Shown here piece after piece: positions 45,922-59,211 of a stretch of DNA of 64,000 nt. Under the pieces are notes generated by a model, which saw nothing but the letters and a program-made list of their open reading frames with translations, was not told the origin of the DNA and searched no databases. A program made the translations under genes and the position numbers. Source of the DNA: Anodontia alba. Lineage: Eukaryota; Mollusca; Bivalvia; Lucinida; Lucinidae. The stretch covers positions 36,388,152-36,452,151 of the forward strand of contig OZ024836.1 of the NCBI GenBank assembly GCA_964016985.1. Direction: 5' to 3'. Each line of letters starts with the position of its first letter. The first letter of the stretch is position 1.

Positions 45922-46244
45922 AAATGTATCGATTATGCGTCATTTGAACATGTACAATAAATTGTTTGTTTGTTGTTGTTTTTTTATGAATAACAGAAAT
46001 CGGGCTAGATCCCTCATTTGTCGTATGCAAATTTTGCCCAAAGTTAGTGTACATGTACATATTAATATTTCACCCTTTCATTTTCAAGACAGCTGTACTT
46101 AAAGTGCTTTATTTATGTAGATGCTCCCAGAATATAAAGATTTAAGACAATAAGAAAGCTTTGAAATTCTGCTGTAAATGATAATAAAAAAGAAAACAAA
46201 GATGTTGTTTTGCCCTGTCTGACACTTAATGGGTAATTAAATGA

Positions 46245-46400
46245 ACTTTTAACCCATTTATCACAACTGCAGCAGGCAGCAGATGATATTTTTACTTTAG
46301 TTTATTTTTCAGACACAACAGGGCTTGACATTTCATTTTGATCGTCTGCCTAGAAAAAAAATTGAATATCATTTACTACAATTTTGTTTAGCGTTATTTT
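46245..46400. repeat. MITE family E, decayed copy
   Basis: CAGCAGGCAGCAGATGATAT, TTTTCAGACACAACAGGGCTT, GACATTTCATTTTGATCGTC. Confidence 0.5.
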
Positions 46401-46616
46401 GACTAATCGCTGCTACAGTGGAGCTATGACAGTGGACATGTTTTCAGTCAAATGAACCAAGTCATTCCCACAAGGCCATCTGACAGGAATACTGTGATGA
46501 CCTCGTTCAGCCTATTAATCCTTGCCTTGATGAATTAATTAAGATGCCATGCCCACTTCTAATTTCCAGATTAATCGGATTACTTGATCCGGGTTTTTGA
46601 CATTCACATATTTAAT

Positions 46617-46686
46617 GACAAACAGTGCAGATCCAGATCAGTTGGCTTCTTCAGAAGCCAAGTGAGATGGATCTACACTGTTTGCC
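46617..46686. repeat. Foldback hairpin, family G
   Basis: GACAAACAGTGCAGATCCAG, ATCAGTTGGCTTCTTCAGAA, GGATCTACACTGTTTGC. The inner stem (TTGGCTTC) differs from other copies. Confidence 0.85.
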
Positions 46687-46864
46687 ATGGCATATATACG
46701 ATTTCAGCAGGACAAGGGTTAAATTAAGAAACAATGGGATGAACATTATTAGCATTATAGGTGATTAATGCAATGATCTGTTAGACGCACCAATTAAGAT
46801 CATTAGGTGCTGTATGTATTTATACATATTAGCCTAACAGCTTAGCATGTTGTGTAACATTTTC

Positions 46865-47042
46865 AGCAGACAACATATCGGAATATTTTTCTCTTTTTTT
46901 TCCAGAGGAAACGTTTGATATTTCTTGCAAATAGCTTCCAGTGGAGACAATTTGCATGAAAAGACAAATCCTGTTACATTTGTATCAGAGAAAACTATCA
47001 ATTTGTCTTCTGCTGAATTAGCCCAAAGAGTGGTAAAGGTTA
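46865..47042. mobile_element. MITE family E copy
   Basis: TTTTCAGCAGACAACATATC ... CAATTTGTCTTCTGCTGAAT, AGCCCAAAGAGTGGTAA; inner GTGGAGACAATTTGCATG. Confidence 0.7.
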
Positions 47043-47689
47043 AGAAATGGAGGGATGAACAATAAGATGGTAGATGATCAATTCAATGAACTGATAGCTC
47101 TTTGCAGAGACGCATCAATGAAACTCATTATGTGTAAGATAAAAGCTGCCCAGTATTTAAACAAAAAAAAAAAAAAGAAAAGTTCATCGATTCGACTTAC
47201 AGCGACACTGTTTGCTCATCGATCATCTGGTTCTTGTGTACTTCTTATATAACATTTGGAATATAGAGATGACAATCTTACAGAGTTATTTGAAAGAACT
47301 GTGTCTGAAATTATTCATATGGAAATATGTATCTCGTTGTCCTATTCACAGGAATAAATACAAATGGCTTCATGTGAATACATCGAAACCACAACACAGC
47401 GCTTATATATATGTACAACTGGCCAGAACATTTGCTCTATACGGAGCGGAATACGTTATACAAAGCCAAAATATGTGTGCGTACACCATAGTGCTCGAAT
47501 ACACAGGTTGATCGGAGCATTCACTACTCGCCTAGGGAACTGTATATGTTTTACAGTCTACCGCACTAATAATACTTCAGACACGTCCAGCTATGACACT
47601 AACACAAGGGTTATTATCTGTATTCTTATTGTAGCATGAAATTAGTACCGGCCAGGGCACAAATCAATTTCCTTAAGTAGAATAGATAC

Positions 47690-47905
47690 ACTTTCGAGGG
47701 AGACGACTCTGTAAAATATGCTTTTGCCCCCCTTTAAAAAAGGGATCAACTCTAAAAGGAAAGAATTTGCTCTCCGTGAGAGCAAATTATTTCATTTTAA
47801 AGTAGACCCCTTTACTGGATGAAATTGGTGTACAGGAATGCAAACTGGAAATCGCAAAAATGTCTCCCTTGTTAAAAATGGTTGAAAATCTGGCAGGCGC
47901 CAGTC
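47690..47905. mobile_element. Family F hairpin element, fuller copy
   Basis: GAGGGAGACGACTCTG, AAAAGGGATCAACTCTAAAA, stem GAATTTGCTCTCCGTGAGAG and complement AAAGTAGACCCCTTT, ending AAATGTCTCCCTTG. Confidence 0.7.
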
Positions 47906-48037
47906 ACCTTAATTACGTGTGTGAATAGCCAAATGAGAAAAGAAACCCTGCATGAACGAAATGGCTGTTTATATGCTTCTTTTGGGACTGTATGGTCCAA
48001 AAAATGTGCGTGACAGAAGCGCAAGCTCGTCTGTTCG

Positions 48038-48175
48038 ACTGTTTGACTGATCCTTAGTTTGACTGTTCGTTAGTATGACTGTTCGTTAGTTTGATTGATC
48101 TTAGTTTGACTGTTCCTTAGTTCGACTGTTCCTTAGTTTAACTGTTCCTTAGTTCGACTGTTCCTGTTCGACTTA
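48038..48175 (+). repeat. Degenerate 17-20-bp tandem repeat
   Basis: GACTGTTCCTTAGTTCGACT-type units, about seven copies. Confidence 0.85.
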
Positions 48176-48374
48176 CATTACTTCAGTTTTTTTGGCGCCC
48201 CGCCTCCATGTTAGTTTCAGTTCACTTGTGGAAGTCTCAGGATGTGCTACTGTTTTTTTTTCTATTGTCCATAGTCCAACTCTTTAAACGTTTCTTCACT
48301 GAAGCCGCTTAGCCAATTTTAAACATTTTACATATGGAATCACCTTAGGACAGGGGAATGCAAGTTTTTGTTTG

Positions 48375-48378
<4 letters not shown>

Positions 48379-48420
<42 letters not shown>
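48379..48420 (+). repeat. (CT)n microsatellite
   Basis: About 40 bp of uninterrupted CT. Confidence 0.97.
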
Positions 48421-48601
48421 AAATGGTCACATTCCGTCGAATAAGATGGCCGTCTTGCCCATATATGGTCAAACACTTAAAAAGCTTCTTTTTCCAAAAT
48501 CAAGAAAGCTTTGAGGTTGAATCTTGATTTATAGCATCAGGGACGGGGTGTTTGCCACAAGTCCTCCTCTGTGTTTCATCCCAGTGATTTGATTGGATAT
48601 A

Positions 48602-48868
48602 CAGTGTTGAACCTCAATAGCTCAAACACCGATGGCTCGTTTACCATAGCTGGTTCAAACTCGTTTTTTGAGTCCCTACGAAATTCTTCCGATAGCTCAA
48701 GAAAACAAATATATACCACTATTGTTTTGAAGATCGAAAATACTTCCCTAAATTATCACCATTTGCTTCCTGACCTGGCGCCATGATTAACTCTCAGTGG
48801 CTCGAACTACCCATTTCTCGAATATATTTCCATGTCCCAAAGATGTTTGAGCCATTGAGAGTTTACTG
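48602..48868. mobile_element. MITE family B, copy 2 (pogo-like)
   Basis: CAGTGTTGAACCTCAATAGC ... GAGCCATTGAGAGTTTACTG after TA (48600-48601). Uninterrupted by the hairpin insert seen in B1 and B3. Confidence 0.78.
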
Positions 48869-49659
48869 TTCATGTTTATTTGTTTGCTATTTTGTTTTGT
48901 TTTTGTTGTTTTTGTTTTGTTTTGTTTTATTTCTTTCATGTATCATTTTTCTGGTAAAGCTCAGAAAAATATAATCTATTTGTCGTCTGCTGTAGTAATT
49001 AAAGTTAAAGTTGATTTTGTTCGACGAACTGTTCTCATCAAACTCAAGTGCGCACTTGATGCATTGAATTTTTATTACATTATTAGACTAATTGATAACA
49101 GATTCCTGTTGCTGGACTGTTATTTTTTCTGGAAATGTGTTTACATACTTTCTAATATTAATTATACACTAGAAATAGGTGTTTGCAAAACACTATGCCC
49201 TCAACTATATGTTTGTATCTACAAAATGCCAAACACTAGGAATGCGATGTGTGCTTGTAACACACGATGTCCCCAACTGCTTGTCCCTTCAAAATGCCAT
49301 ACTTGAAAAGGGGTAAAACTCTTATAAAATAAACCCGATTTTTTCAAGAGTTAATTAGGGAATCTGCCCCTCAGACCCAAGAAGTCTATCAAAACATAAA
49401 AGCCCTGACTCAAATAATATCTGCGATATATGTATCTTGTACACAAGGTAAGTTGTTGTGAACGGGATAACGTACGAACGGACGAACAAAGAAAAAGTAA
49501 AATGCCCTTCAACTTTCGCAGAGCTGGGGTATAAAATTTCGTTTTAAATAAAAAGCAACGACCTGAGCCGACACAATCTCTGTTTACGTAAATTCAAGGA
49601 TCTATTAACGATATATTATGCAAAAAAAATCGAAATAAATTTAAATATTAAGATAAACG

Positions 49660-49800
49660 GATACACTTGGTAGATTCTCCGCCACATTTTACAAGGGAGA
49701 GAACTTTTGTGACTTCCTGTTTTGGTTTCCTATACAGCATTCCCCTTCTGAAAAGGGGGTATGCATTAAAAGGAAAGAACTGGCTCCCCAAATCCTCAAT
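49660..49800. repeat. Family F element, partial
   Basis: GTAGATTCTCCGCCACATTT, TGACTTCCTGTTTTGGTTTC, AAAGGGGGTATGCATTAAAA, GGAAAGAACTGGCTCCCC; second arm absent. Confidence 0.6.
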
Positions 49801-51885
49801 AGAATTGCCAAAGCGAATCATTAGTAACGGTGCCCTAATTTGTGTTCACTTGTATAGACAGAAGAGAGAATACGTTTACATACTGTGAATTAAACAAGAA
49901 GCATATGTAAAAACGAAGATAAACGACGAAGAATTGTATATAATTGTTTTGCAATATGGTAGGTGCTGAGGCTAATCATGTGGTATAAGAAATTTGGGAT
50001 TCATGGATGTGGTGGTTTGTTAAAAGTTAAGTGTATGTGAGATTGACCATGTACTCTGGAATGCCTTTCTGAAAATATAGTGACATTTTTTTAATTTGTC
50101 TAAGATTTAATGCCCAACTTGGTATTAAGACGAAATTCACTTTACGCTCGAAACTTTAACATTTTCCTTGTCAAAATCATTCTCCTATATGTAACCTTGG
50201 GTACGAGAGTGAATCTAATATCACCGCCGTATACGCCTTTCTTCGCATGATAGCTTCTTTTCGCCATTTAGACACACCGCAAAATAACTCTATGGAATGG
50301 ATGTCGAGCGCTAATAAAACTAGCTTGCTCGATTACTTCTTTTGCGTCTTTAACATTTTCTCATTGACATCTTTAAATCTAACAATTGAATATTTCTTTT
50401 TCCATCGTTGAAATCTATGCCATATATTTATTTTCATACATTATTTTCAATCTTTAAACCCACTGTGATATTAATACTTCGTCGAATAATATCATACACC
50501 ATTTTATAGAGAAAGTTACCAAAATTCTTTGCCCCATTGAGTCTGGGTTGGGTGGAGTATTGTCTTGTCTCAGGCCTCTTGTCAAATTCTTAAATAAGAA
50601 ATAATAGTAAAAGCAATTTCATGAATTTCGAAGAGGATCCTAAACATGCAAAAACCCAAGCAGACACACTGTCACTTTATCCTCTGACGTTGAGAACTTT
50701 TGTTATAAGGCCATCATAATTTTGTCCCATTTTGATTTTCCGCTCGGTCCCGGCAAATAGGCATATGATGTATCCTTTCTTACGAAAGCACCTTCACGCA
50801 ATGTACATCATTTGTCCTATCAACTTGTTATTCTAAATAGAATAGGTTTTCTCTGACATATTTTAAAGATGTTTTAAAAGGCATACGATGAAAGTTGAAT
50901 CAAAGGATGTGGCAAAAATAATCGTTTTATGAGATTTAACTTCGCTTCAAGACACATACAATATTCCATACAGAGGCTAACAGAATTAGGACACAAATGA
51001 TCTTATAAGATTTCGTCTAAAAACAAAAGATATATATCTTTGTTTGTCAAAGACATTGCATTACCATATATGTGCGTGACGTATAAATTACAAAGGCGCT
51101 ACGTGATAAATATTTACAAGATATTTGACAGATATTTACAAGACTGTTCCTTAGGGGAAAAGGCACAAAGTACCCCTTGTGCGATTTGCGAAGACATGAA
51201 ACAGTCTGTACATACATAGTGTGTGTTCCTTGTCCACGGTTACACAATACAATATTAGAATCACGAAGAACACAATAGCAGCAAAATCTCGAATAGTAAC
51301 TTGGACGATTTCAACAAGCGACAGCTGGTTTTCGTGTATTTGCTATGCAAACAATGTCTACCTAGGACAGCCTAAATATCCGTTCAATCCGATCTGGCTA
51401 GACGGTACAGACTCAGAAATTGCATATACGAAATTCACACTCCCGTTAGACTGCGCACTCTGATTGGAGTGCGCATTTCGCATATGCATATACTCGGACC
51501 CTTTTCCACTTCATACGGCTTTCCTATGCATACTTAATTTATTTCCAAAGATGTTTCAATAAACGTTCAAGTCTGCGTGAAGTTGATGCTTTTTCTTGGA
51601 CAGACAATGACCGTTGACGTAATTTTGCAACGCCTATAATCAAATGAACTGGAATATCGACCGGTAAACAATAAGGACTAGTAGAGAAATAAAGTTCGTG
51701 CGGTGCTGTTTTATCCAGGAATCAGAATTGCTTTGTAATATGTCACAGTGTTGTGACAAGTCACGCCAGGGGTTTGTAATTAGAAGGGCGTAAATAGATG
51801 TAAAGAGTTATATAATCGATAAATCCTCGTAAATGGTTATAATATGAAGGAGAAGAAGTATCTGAGCAAAAAAACCATCGAAAAC

Positions 51886-52169
51886 CATTACGAAAACACG
51901 CCTATTCAAATATATAGAAATTTTCATCACCTCCCAAAACTGAACATTTTCAGATAAAAAAAACACTGATATTTTTCATATTTCTGCTCAAAACATAGAT
52001 TGTCGGTACTCGTTAGAACCGCCTCGACGAGGCGGTTCTAACGAGTACCCACAATCTATGTTTTTGAGCAAAAATAAGAAAAATAATGTATACCCCTGTA
52101 AACCCCAGTTTTACTACATAAAAGTGGGGTTTTAGGGGGTCAAAAGTATATAGGCATGTTTTCGTTATG
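51886..52169. mobile_element. MITE family A, copy 7 (best preserved core)
   Basis: CATTACGAAAACACGCCTAT ... TATAGGCATGTTTTCGTTATG. Core GTACTCGTTAGAACCGCCTC, GACGAGGCGGTTCTAACGAG is perfect, flanked by TTTCTGCTCAAAACATAGAT. Confidence 0.92.
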
Positions 52170-52429
52170 CTGAATCAAAAACATAGACCTTGTGAAAAGT
52201 TATGGCAATAGTTTTTAATGTATCTAACGTTTTTTTGTTTGTTTTTTTTTTTTCAGTCAAATGTGACCAACCAACCGTTACTATAAAAAGATTTTTTCCC
52301 ACATTGCACTATCTTTGATTGTCTACGCCCATGGGTGCTTCGAAAGCTATTTATGAAATGTCATGGACTGGTCCGATGCTGTTTTCCGGAGTCTGCTCAA
52401 CACTGTAATAACTATTTACTTTTAAAGGT

Positions 52430-52489
52430 TTAGCTTTTACAAACAAGCTTGGTCTATTAAGCGTAGACCAAGCTTTTTGTGAAAGCTAA
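52430..52489. repeat. Foldback with 25-bp arms
   Basis: TTAGCTTTTACAAACAAGCT, TGGTCT, loop, then AGACCAAGCTTTTTGTGAAAGCTAA. Confidence 0.88.
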
Positions 52490-52664
52490 TACTTGTGTCA
52501 TTTGTGGTTTAAATCAGATCCAAAAAGACTGAATTGTTTATTTCTTTGTTTGACTATTATCAGTGCACTATCTCTAGAGATTTCATAGATAACGTTGATG
52601 AAAGCAATTTATCCCATACATGAAATGTAAATAAAATTTATTGAATGAAAATATTTTTAAATTA

Positions 52665-52948
52665 CAATCGACTCTCGTTATCTCGAATTCCAAGGGACTC
52701 TCTGAAACACTTCGAGATATCCGTACCTCGAAATATCAGTTGCAGAAGTGAGGAAAACAATAAATCGAACAACCACATTTAACAAATGAATATGTAATTT
52801 GACTCCTGAAGGTAGAGATATATTGAAGATATTGTGGAAAAAAGGAGAAATTGCTTCTTAGATTTCCATGTTAAAACAGGGACCAGAATTTCACTTCGAG
52901 ATTAGCAGTTATTCGAGATAAGCGAGGTCGAGATAACGAGAGTCGACC
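52665..52948. mobile_element. Second pogo-like MITE (CAATCGACTCTCGTTATCTC)
   Basis: Starts after TA with CAATCGACTCTCGTTATCTC and ends GAGATAACGAGAGTCGACC. Interior also carries TTCGAGATATCCGTACCTCG and TTATTCGAGATAAGCGAGG. TIR design matches family B but the sequence differs. Confidence 0.78.
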
Positions 52949-53203
52949 AACAAACCTATCCACTTGCCATTCAAAAATTCCGTTGTTTTGTTTATTGGCT
53001 TCCTTTTAGTAGTCTGATAAAAATCAAAGACATCAAATCTATATTTTTTTAATTAAATTAATTTAAAATTTACTAGAATTTTGAATTTGACCAATATTCA
53101 GATTGTATATGTGTATTTTAACAAAATGTTGAACGAAATTTTCTATCCTTCATGTTATATGAGCATTTTAGAATCTACCGCAGGCGACCTTCTACGAAAG
53201 TTA

Positions 53204-53385
53204 ACTCTTAACATGCTGGGTAACAATTTTAGCAGTCCTCAGTTTGCAATATCTTTTTCATAAATATTCCCAGGAGTAAGGAGACAATTTACATGAAATA
53301 CCAAAGCCTCACTTCTGGGGAAAATAAGAAAATTATATATAAGTGTCGTATGCTGAATTAGACCAGAGAGTAATAATGGCTGAAT
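53204..53385. mobile_element. MITE family E copy
   Basis: TAACATGCTGGGTAACAATT ... AAGTGTCGTATGCTGAATTA, GACCAGAGAGTAATAATGG. Confidence 0.6.
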
Positions 53386-54524
53386 ATCAGTGCAATAGCT
53401 ATTTTATTTCCAAGTATTTCTCGGACCTCTCCATCCTTTGTACAAACGTACTTTAACATCCTATTTACTGAAGGATTTCTTCAATCTATCGAAGTTTTGA
53501 AATATTTTGCGCTTGACCCACGACAACAGACAACTAACTAATCAAACAAACAACAAGGATATCAATGCCCTAACAGTCGTAATTGATTTCAAATTCATCT
53601 TACCAGAATTCAGTCTGACGACCATTCTATTCTGTACTACACCTCTCAGAGGCAAAGCCTCGTGTCTAAAAACGGACGGAATTCAGAGCAATACGGAACC
53701 TTGTTATTACAGAAGATAATCAACTAAGCAAACAGTATTGCAGAATGGTCAAAAGTCTTTCAATCATAGGAGATCTATAACAAGCTTTGGAATCACTTCT
53801 AATATAGATCTCTCTAAGATAAGACATCATTTGACCTAATGGAGCGTTCTGAGGTTAGCTGGTTATTGGATATTGCTGATTAGTATTCAAATCGAATATT
53901 GAATGATTGTCTCCAAGAGTAAGAATTCTGTTGTCCATTTTATTACATGGCCAATTTTATTGGACAATGAAATGTTCATTGTCTATGCATTGGCCGCTGA
54001 AAATTCAACCTAGCAACTGTAATGTCAACTGTCCATTGTTGGGTCACTAAAATGTCGGCTACTATTTTGTTGACACAGGAATGTCAGTTGTTCGCGTTTC
54101 TTTCTAGGAAAACTGAATAGAGACAGCACATATCTCATATCGCACATTTATACACAAATTCCTCGGATATACTCAGTTGACTCTTTTACAGGCTTAGGAC
54201 CCGTTTACTACCTAAAAGATCAATGCATAGAAGCTACCTTAATTGCTAAAGACATGGTAACTAAACCCTGAGAAGCCGCGTTCTGTGGCATCTGGACTAT
54301 AGCTACACTATATGCAAGCGTCTATTGATGGAACGCCTAGCATTAAAAAAATTGTCAGAGTCCTCGAGAATTTTGCCTAAGTTCTTATTTCATATGTTCC
54401 ATATAAGTCCTCTGCTACTTACACTTTACATGCCAAGCTATTACGGGTCAATCATAGATCAAATCAAACTCTTAATCTTCTCGACTTTTGTGGATCAAAC
54501 AATTGATAGTTTCATAAGTAGTTG

Positions 54525-54600
54525 CGGTCATGGTACCAAAGCCGTAATCCAAACTCATAAATCCATAAACGAATGACGAATCAGAACTGATAGAAAGGAT
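54525..54600 (-). repeat. Dispersed repeat H, inverted fragment
   Basis: GGTCATGGTACCAAAGCCGT, AATCCAAACTCATAAATCC, AAACGAATGACGAATC: complement of 25760-25815. Confidence 0.75.
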
Positions 54601-54741
54601 TGTGGGAACTGCCTACTAGTCAGGCTGCATAGTTGTTAAAACTACTGTTAATATGAAAAAAAAAACTGGAAATAAGATACAAAATTAATAATTACGTTAA
54701 CAAATCTCTGTAATATACACACAATATTCCCTTATAATATA

Positions 54742-55096
54742 CAGTCGAACCTCAATAGCTCAAACATGGATGGCTTGTTTACCATGGCTAATTCGAATAG
54801 TTTTTGAGTCCCTGTGAATTTTTTTTCAATAGCTCTAGAAAACTAATAACTTTTGAGGACATTTCTTATTTTATCATGAAATTGTATGCTATGTGTACTC
54901 ATTAGAATTGCATAATCGAGGCGATTCTAATATGTGCACACAACATCATTATTGTCTAAAAGATAAAAAAAAATCCTACGTTATCGTCATTTGCCTCCTG
55001 ATCTTGCGTCATGATTAACCCTCAGTGGCTCGAAATACCCATATCTCGAACAAATTTCCATGGTCCCAAAGAGGTTCGAGTTATTGAGATTCGACT
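54742..55096. mobile_element. MITE family B, copy 3, with nested hairpin
   Basis: CAGTCGAACCTCAATAGCTC ... GAGTTATTGAGATTCGACTG. A hairpin element (54867-54968: TGTGTACTCATTAGAATTGC, GAGGCGATTCTAATATGTGC) interrupts it between the TAGCTCTAGAAAAC and CCTACGTTATCGTCATTTGC parts. Confidence 0.8.
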
Positions 55097-55689
55097 GTGT
55101 AATGAAAACCAGGCAATAAATTATACATTTGTAGGCATTTGTTATCAGTTTGCATTGAACAAATCAATTTTAGTGGACCTACTCTGTTTTTATAGAGAGG
55201 AAAGGTCATAGCATAGACATGTGTGTTTCACATAGGCGTGTTAAGCTAACATTGGGAAAAATTTTGCAGTACAGTATAAACAAGCAGACACAGTACCTTT
55301 AGAAGTACGTTTGTCTACATGTATAGGACAAACAAAAATAGGAAAACCAATAATAGGAGAATTTCGGTAACGGTCACCAAAAAAAAAAAAACAGTACAAT
55401 TATTAGCAAATTAGAGTAAAACAAAGATCAATTTTCACTTAAAAATCCTTTTAAAATGATTGATTTGGCATAAGAAAAAAAGAAAAAATAATATTTATTA
55501 AATATTCAAGCATAAAAAAATAAATAATTAAATAAAAATATATTTGAAAAATAGTAAAGTGTTAGTGGCTTTACACATAGAAAGGGTAATGTCGGGCCGA
55601 TAGTGGTCCAGTTAAGATTTAAGTAGAATGCTAGATGGAGTACGCATTAGAAAATCACACTATTTTTCGACGCAGGGCGAATGATTTAT

Positions 55690-56083
55690 AATATTCAAAT
55701 TTCTGTATTAAGAGTAGCATCGCGACCCACGGTGAAGTTAGTTGGCTGTAAAAGTGCTTTAAACCCCACGATGGTTTACTCTACTGACCGTTCTAAGGCG
55801 GTGGTCCCGGTGTTAGTCTTACTCTTTGTTGCTTTGTGGTTTATTCTACGAGGCGATTTGTTGTATGTCTTTCCGTGTGACATTTTGTTCTTGTGTTTTT
55901 CAGTCCTTTTAGTATTGCAATTACCTCGCTTGGGGAAGAGAGAGCTAATCTTAGTGCTTTTCGTACGTTTGTTCGATTTGTGCTTGTTTGGATTTGTCGG
56001 TTTCCTCTTCCTCTTGGGGTCTATGAAGGGCTGCGTTTTGTGATTGTGGCACTCCCTGGACTTTTCTCTTACCTTTTTTTAAT
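55690..56083 (-). repeat. Dispersed repeat J, copy 3 (inverted)
   Basis: Reverse complement of the J segment: CATCGCGACCCACGGTGAAG, GACCGTTCTAAGGCGGTGGT, to CTTTTCTCTTACC TTTTTTT. The 120-codon plus frame (55681-56043) is the same hydrophobic frame as the minus frames at 2336-2722 and 59251-59637. Confidence 0.75.
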
Positions 56084-56240
56084 AGAATAATCACAAATAC
56101 GTACAGACTGCATCATTGTGCTGTCTTAAAATAACAGAACTTTTCGTGTTTTGTTATGTTTGTCGTCTTATTGTTGTGTTTAGTTGATCCTGTCTAACAT
56201 TGTTATCATCTCGTTGGGGAAATGGGAGCTGGTTGCTTTA

Positions 56241-56517
56241 CATTACGAAAACACACCTATTCAAATATAGTGAAATTTTTTACCACCAAAACACTGAAAG
56301 TTTTCAGTTAAAAATGCTGATATTTTTCATATTTCTGCTCAAAATATAGATTGTGGGTACTCGTTAGAACCGCCTGGCCGAGGCGGTTCTAACGAGTACT
56401 CACAATCTATGTTTTTGAGCAGAAATAAGAAAACTAATGTATACCCCTGTAAACCCCAGTTTTACTATATAAAAGTGGGGTTTAAGTGGGTCAAAATTAT
56501 ATAGGTATTTCGTAATG
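56241..56517. mobile_element. MITE family A, copy 8
   Basis: CATTACGAAAACACACCTAT ... ATATAGGTATTTCGTAATG; right TIR has a short deletion. Core GTTAGAACCGCCTGGCCGAG. It interrupts a J-related repeat (56140-56240 and 56518-56600), as copy 1 does. Confidence 0.9.
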
Positions 56518-57765
56518 CTTTGCTTTGGTTTGTGGCTTGTGTACAGTTTTGATTCTTCCTCTTGGTGTCATTGGTAGACTGTGTTCTGTGTTTATAACAC
56601 TTCCTGGACATCTTTTATACTATTTTGTTTATAAACTGATGTCCTGTATAATGGCGAGTACTGTAGTTAGACAGGACTTTTAAGCATCCCTGGAACTCTG
56701 TGCGTTCAACAGTGTTTATGCCCTCGAGTTAAACCTCATAATAATATTCTGGATTTGTTTATAGAACCGGGTCATCTTCAGTTGAATTAATGCTCTACAA
56801 CATTTACTGTACTTACTGTTAAAAGTTGAAAATGATTTAAAACAAAGCCTTAGGAATGTTATTTTTTTAAAAAAAAAAATAACTGGACCCGTATGACAAG
56901 CCTTTTAAACCATGAATGAAATTTGTGACATATTTCTTTCATTGCTTCCAAGCGTTTAGTACAAGAAAGCACGAGCTCCTTTAATAATTCACAGAATGAA
57001 AAAAGAGTGACAGGACGATCAGATCTAGCTAAGAAAGCCTCCTCATCATTCGGACAAAGAAATCAATCGAGCAAAGACAGCAATAGTGCAAGAAACAAAT
57101 CTATGACATTTGTGATGATTTATTCCGTTTCGTAATTTCACTTCGTGAAATTGGGTCGCTCTGATAATGGAACTGTAAACAGTAATTTGTAACGCTTACA
57201 AACCTTAACACTAAGCCACACATATCAGTAATTTTGAAACATTTCAATAGTTATGGACACACAGCTTCATCCATCAACAGAAACGTAAATCAGCATTTTT
57301 GTTTGTGGTGGATTATGTGTATAAGATATGGGTAGATTTATTGTATTTTATGCTTGTTGGCAATTTCGGAGAAGTGTAATAAAAAGTTAAAGTGTCCAAA
57401 TACTAAGGGTACATTGATAGCACATTCGGTACATTGATAGCAATTTGTAAATGAACTCTGTAAATAATGTCTGAGAAAACAAATAGCATCAGTTTGGAAT
57501 GAAAACCACTGAGAAAACATCACTGAAAATGTTTATGTGAAACTTGATATTCAAGAAAAAAATTAATTGTTTTAATCCATGCCACTAAAGAATAAGGTGC
57601 GACAGAATTTAAAAATAAAATTTATAGCTAAAACAAAGAAAAAAAAACTAAAAATGATTAAGCTGCCTGTGAAAATGAATAATCCTCAGGATAGTTATTC
57701 CAAAATATTTTTAAGAAAGCTTCGAAACAATTTTGTATCGGATTCCAGTCAATTTTAATGTCTTG

Positions 57766-57767
<2 letters not shown>

Positions 57768-57797
<30 letters not shown>
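57768..57797 (+). repeat. Poly-T tract
   Basis: Run of about 29 T; Lys-rich minus frames across it are artefacts. Confidence 0.93.
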
Positions 57798-58230
57798 GTC
57801 GTTGCTTTTTTCCCCCCAATGTTTTCACTTGATAAATGATTTTTTTTGTTGTTGTTGTTTTCTTCTTGGCTAACATTGGTCAATATGTACATGTAAATGA
57901 AACGTAGAGAACATTGATTATACATATACGATGTGTGTAATGGAGTAGGTATATAGAATATTTCTACAGCCCTTCTGTAGAATCGGGTTTTTAATCGGGA
58001 CGCTGGTAAAATTGTCACCTTTTTAACGAGGTTAAGCAACGTATGTTGCAGCTAGTATAGGTCTTTCCCGAATTTTAAAGACTGTCGAGTATTTCACTTT
58101 TGCTAACGTAGAATGCACATTGCGTTATCTCGAACCCCGTTTTGGTAAAGCTGATTTCTCATTGATCCACGTAATAACAACTCTCATATCTACATGCTAG
58201 AAACATGAACTCATTATTGTACAAGTATTA

Positions 58231-58362
58231 GCTTTTTTGTTGTTGTTGTTTTTTTTTTTTTTTTTGTTGTTTTTTTTTGTTTTTTGTTTTTTTTTGTTTG
58301 CTTTTTTGTTGTTGTTTTTTGTTGTTGTTTTTGTTTTGTTTTGTTTTTGTTGTTGTTGTTTT
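58231..58362 (+). repeat. TTG/T-rich simple repeat
   Basis: Alternating (TTG)n and T runs. Confidence 0.93.
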
Positions 58363-58598
58363 CCAAACAGCTAGCAGGTCGCTTAGCATGTATGTTTATG
58401 CCGCACATGATAGCGTATGTATCAAGATTCACTGAACTTACCTAAATGACTAGTTATTTTCTGAGTTTTGGTTCACTCCGAACTATCCAGTTATTTTTCG
58501 GGTTTTTGGTTCACTCTGAACTATCAAGTTTACCTCTGACATGTATACAAATAATAGGAGCCGCGGACTTTGTTTCTTCACAGTTACTATTATCCGGT

Positions 58599-58601
<3 letters not shown>

Positions 58602-58631
<30 letters not shown>
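58602..58631 (+). repeat. Poly-T tract
   Basis: Run of about 30 T. Confidence 0.93.
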
Positions 58632-59211
58632 CAACTTTTTGCCTATATCGTATCTCTAGATGGGGGAGTCCTGAGCTAATATAAGCAGATTCGACCATGA
58701 CATGTTTTCATTTTAATGACAGTAAAGACACTTCTCAAAATCTATGAAAATATCAATAACTAGAGAATCATTTGGCCACAAGGCCCACCTGAGGTACCTG
58801 CAATGATTTTTGTTTCGTTTGCATTGGAGTTTTACGGTCCTTCAACACATTTTAGGACATTTCGAGCGGTAAGTTAACCTTAACGTGTCAAATAGTGTAC
58901 TAGTAGGACCATGACTATTTTGTATAATTTAAAAAATATGGCGTGCTTCTGCGGAAAGGAATAAACTGTCAAATAATGCTTAAGTGCGTCAAAACCCATG
59001 ACTCCAAGATACGTGAGTAAGTTGGCAGTACCAGCCCTGAACGACGAGGAGTTGCTGAGGCTGATACTACATATGTAGATGTATCTGCGGTTGGTGTGCA
59101 CAACGAGAACAGTGATGATATCTGGTCAAGCTACCTGTACCTATTGACTCACTGGTGTTTATGCTATGCCATGCATGTGCGGCGATATATCATAATTATT
59201 AATATTTGCAA

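Noticed and set aside
47055..47639. Overlapping plus frames of 65-99 codons, some Cys-containing
   Set aside because: No recognised domain, overlapping frames in different phases, no splice evidence; AT-rich chance frames are enough.
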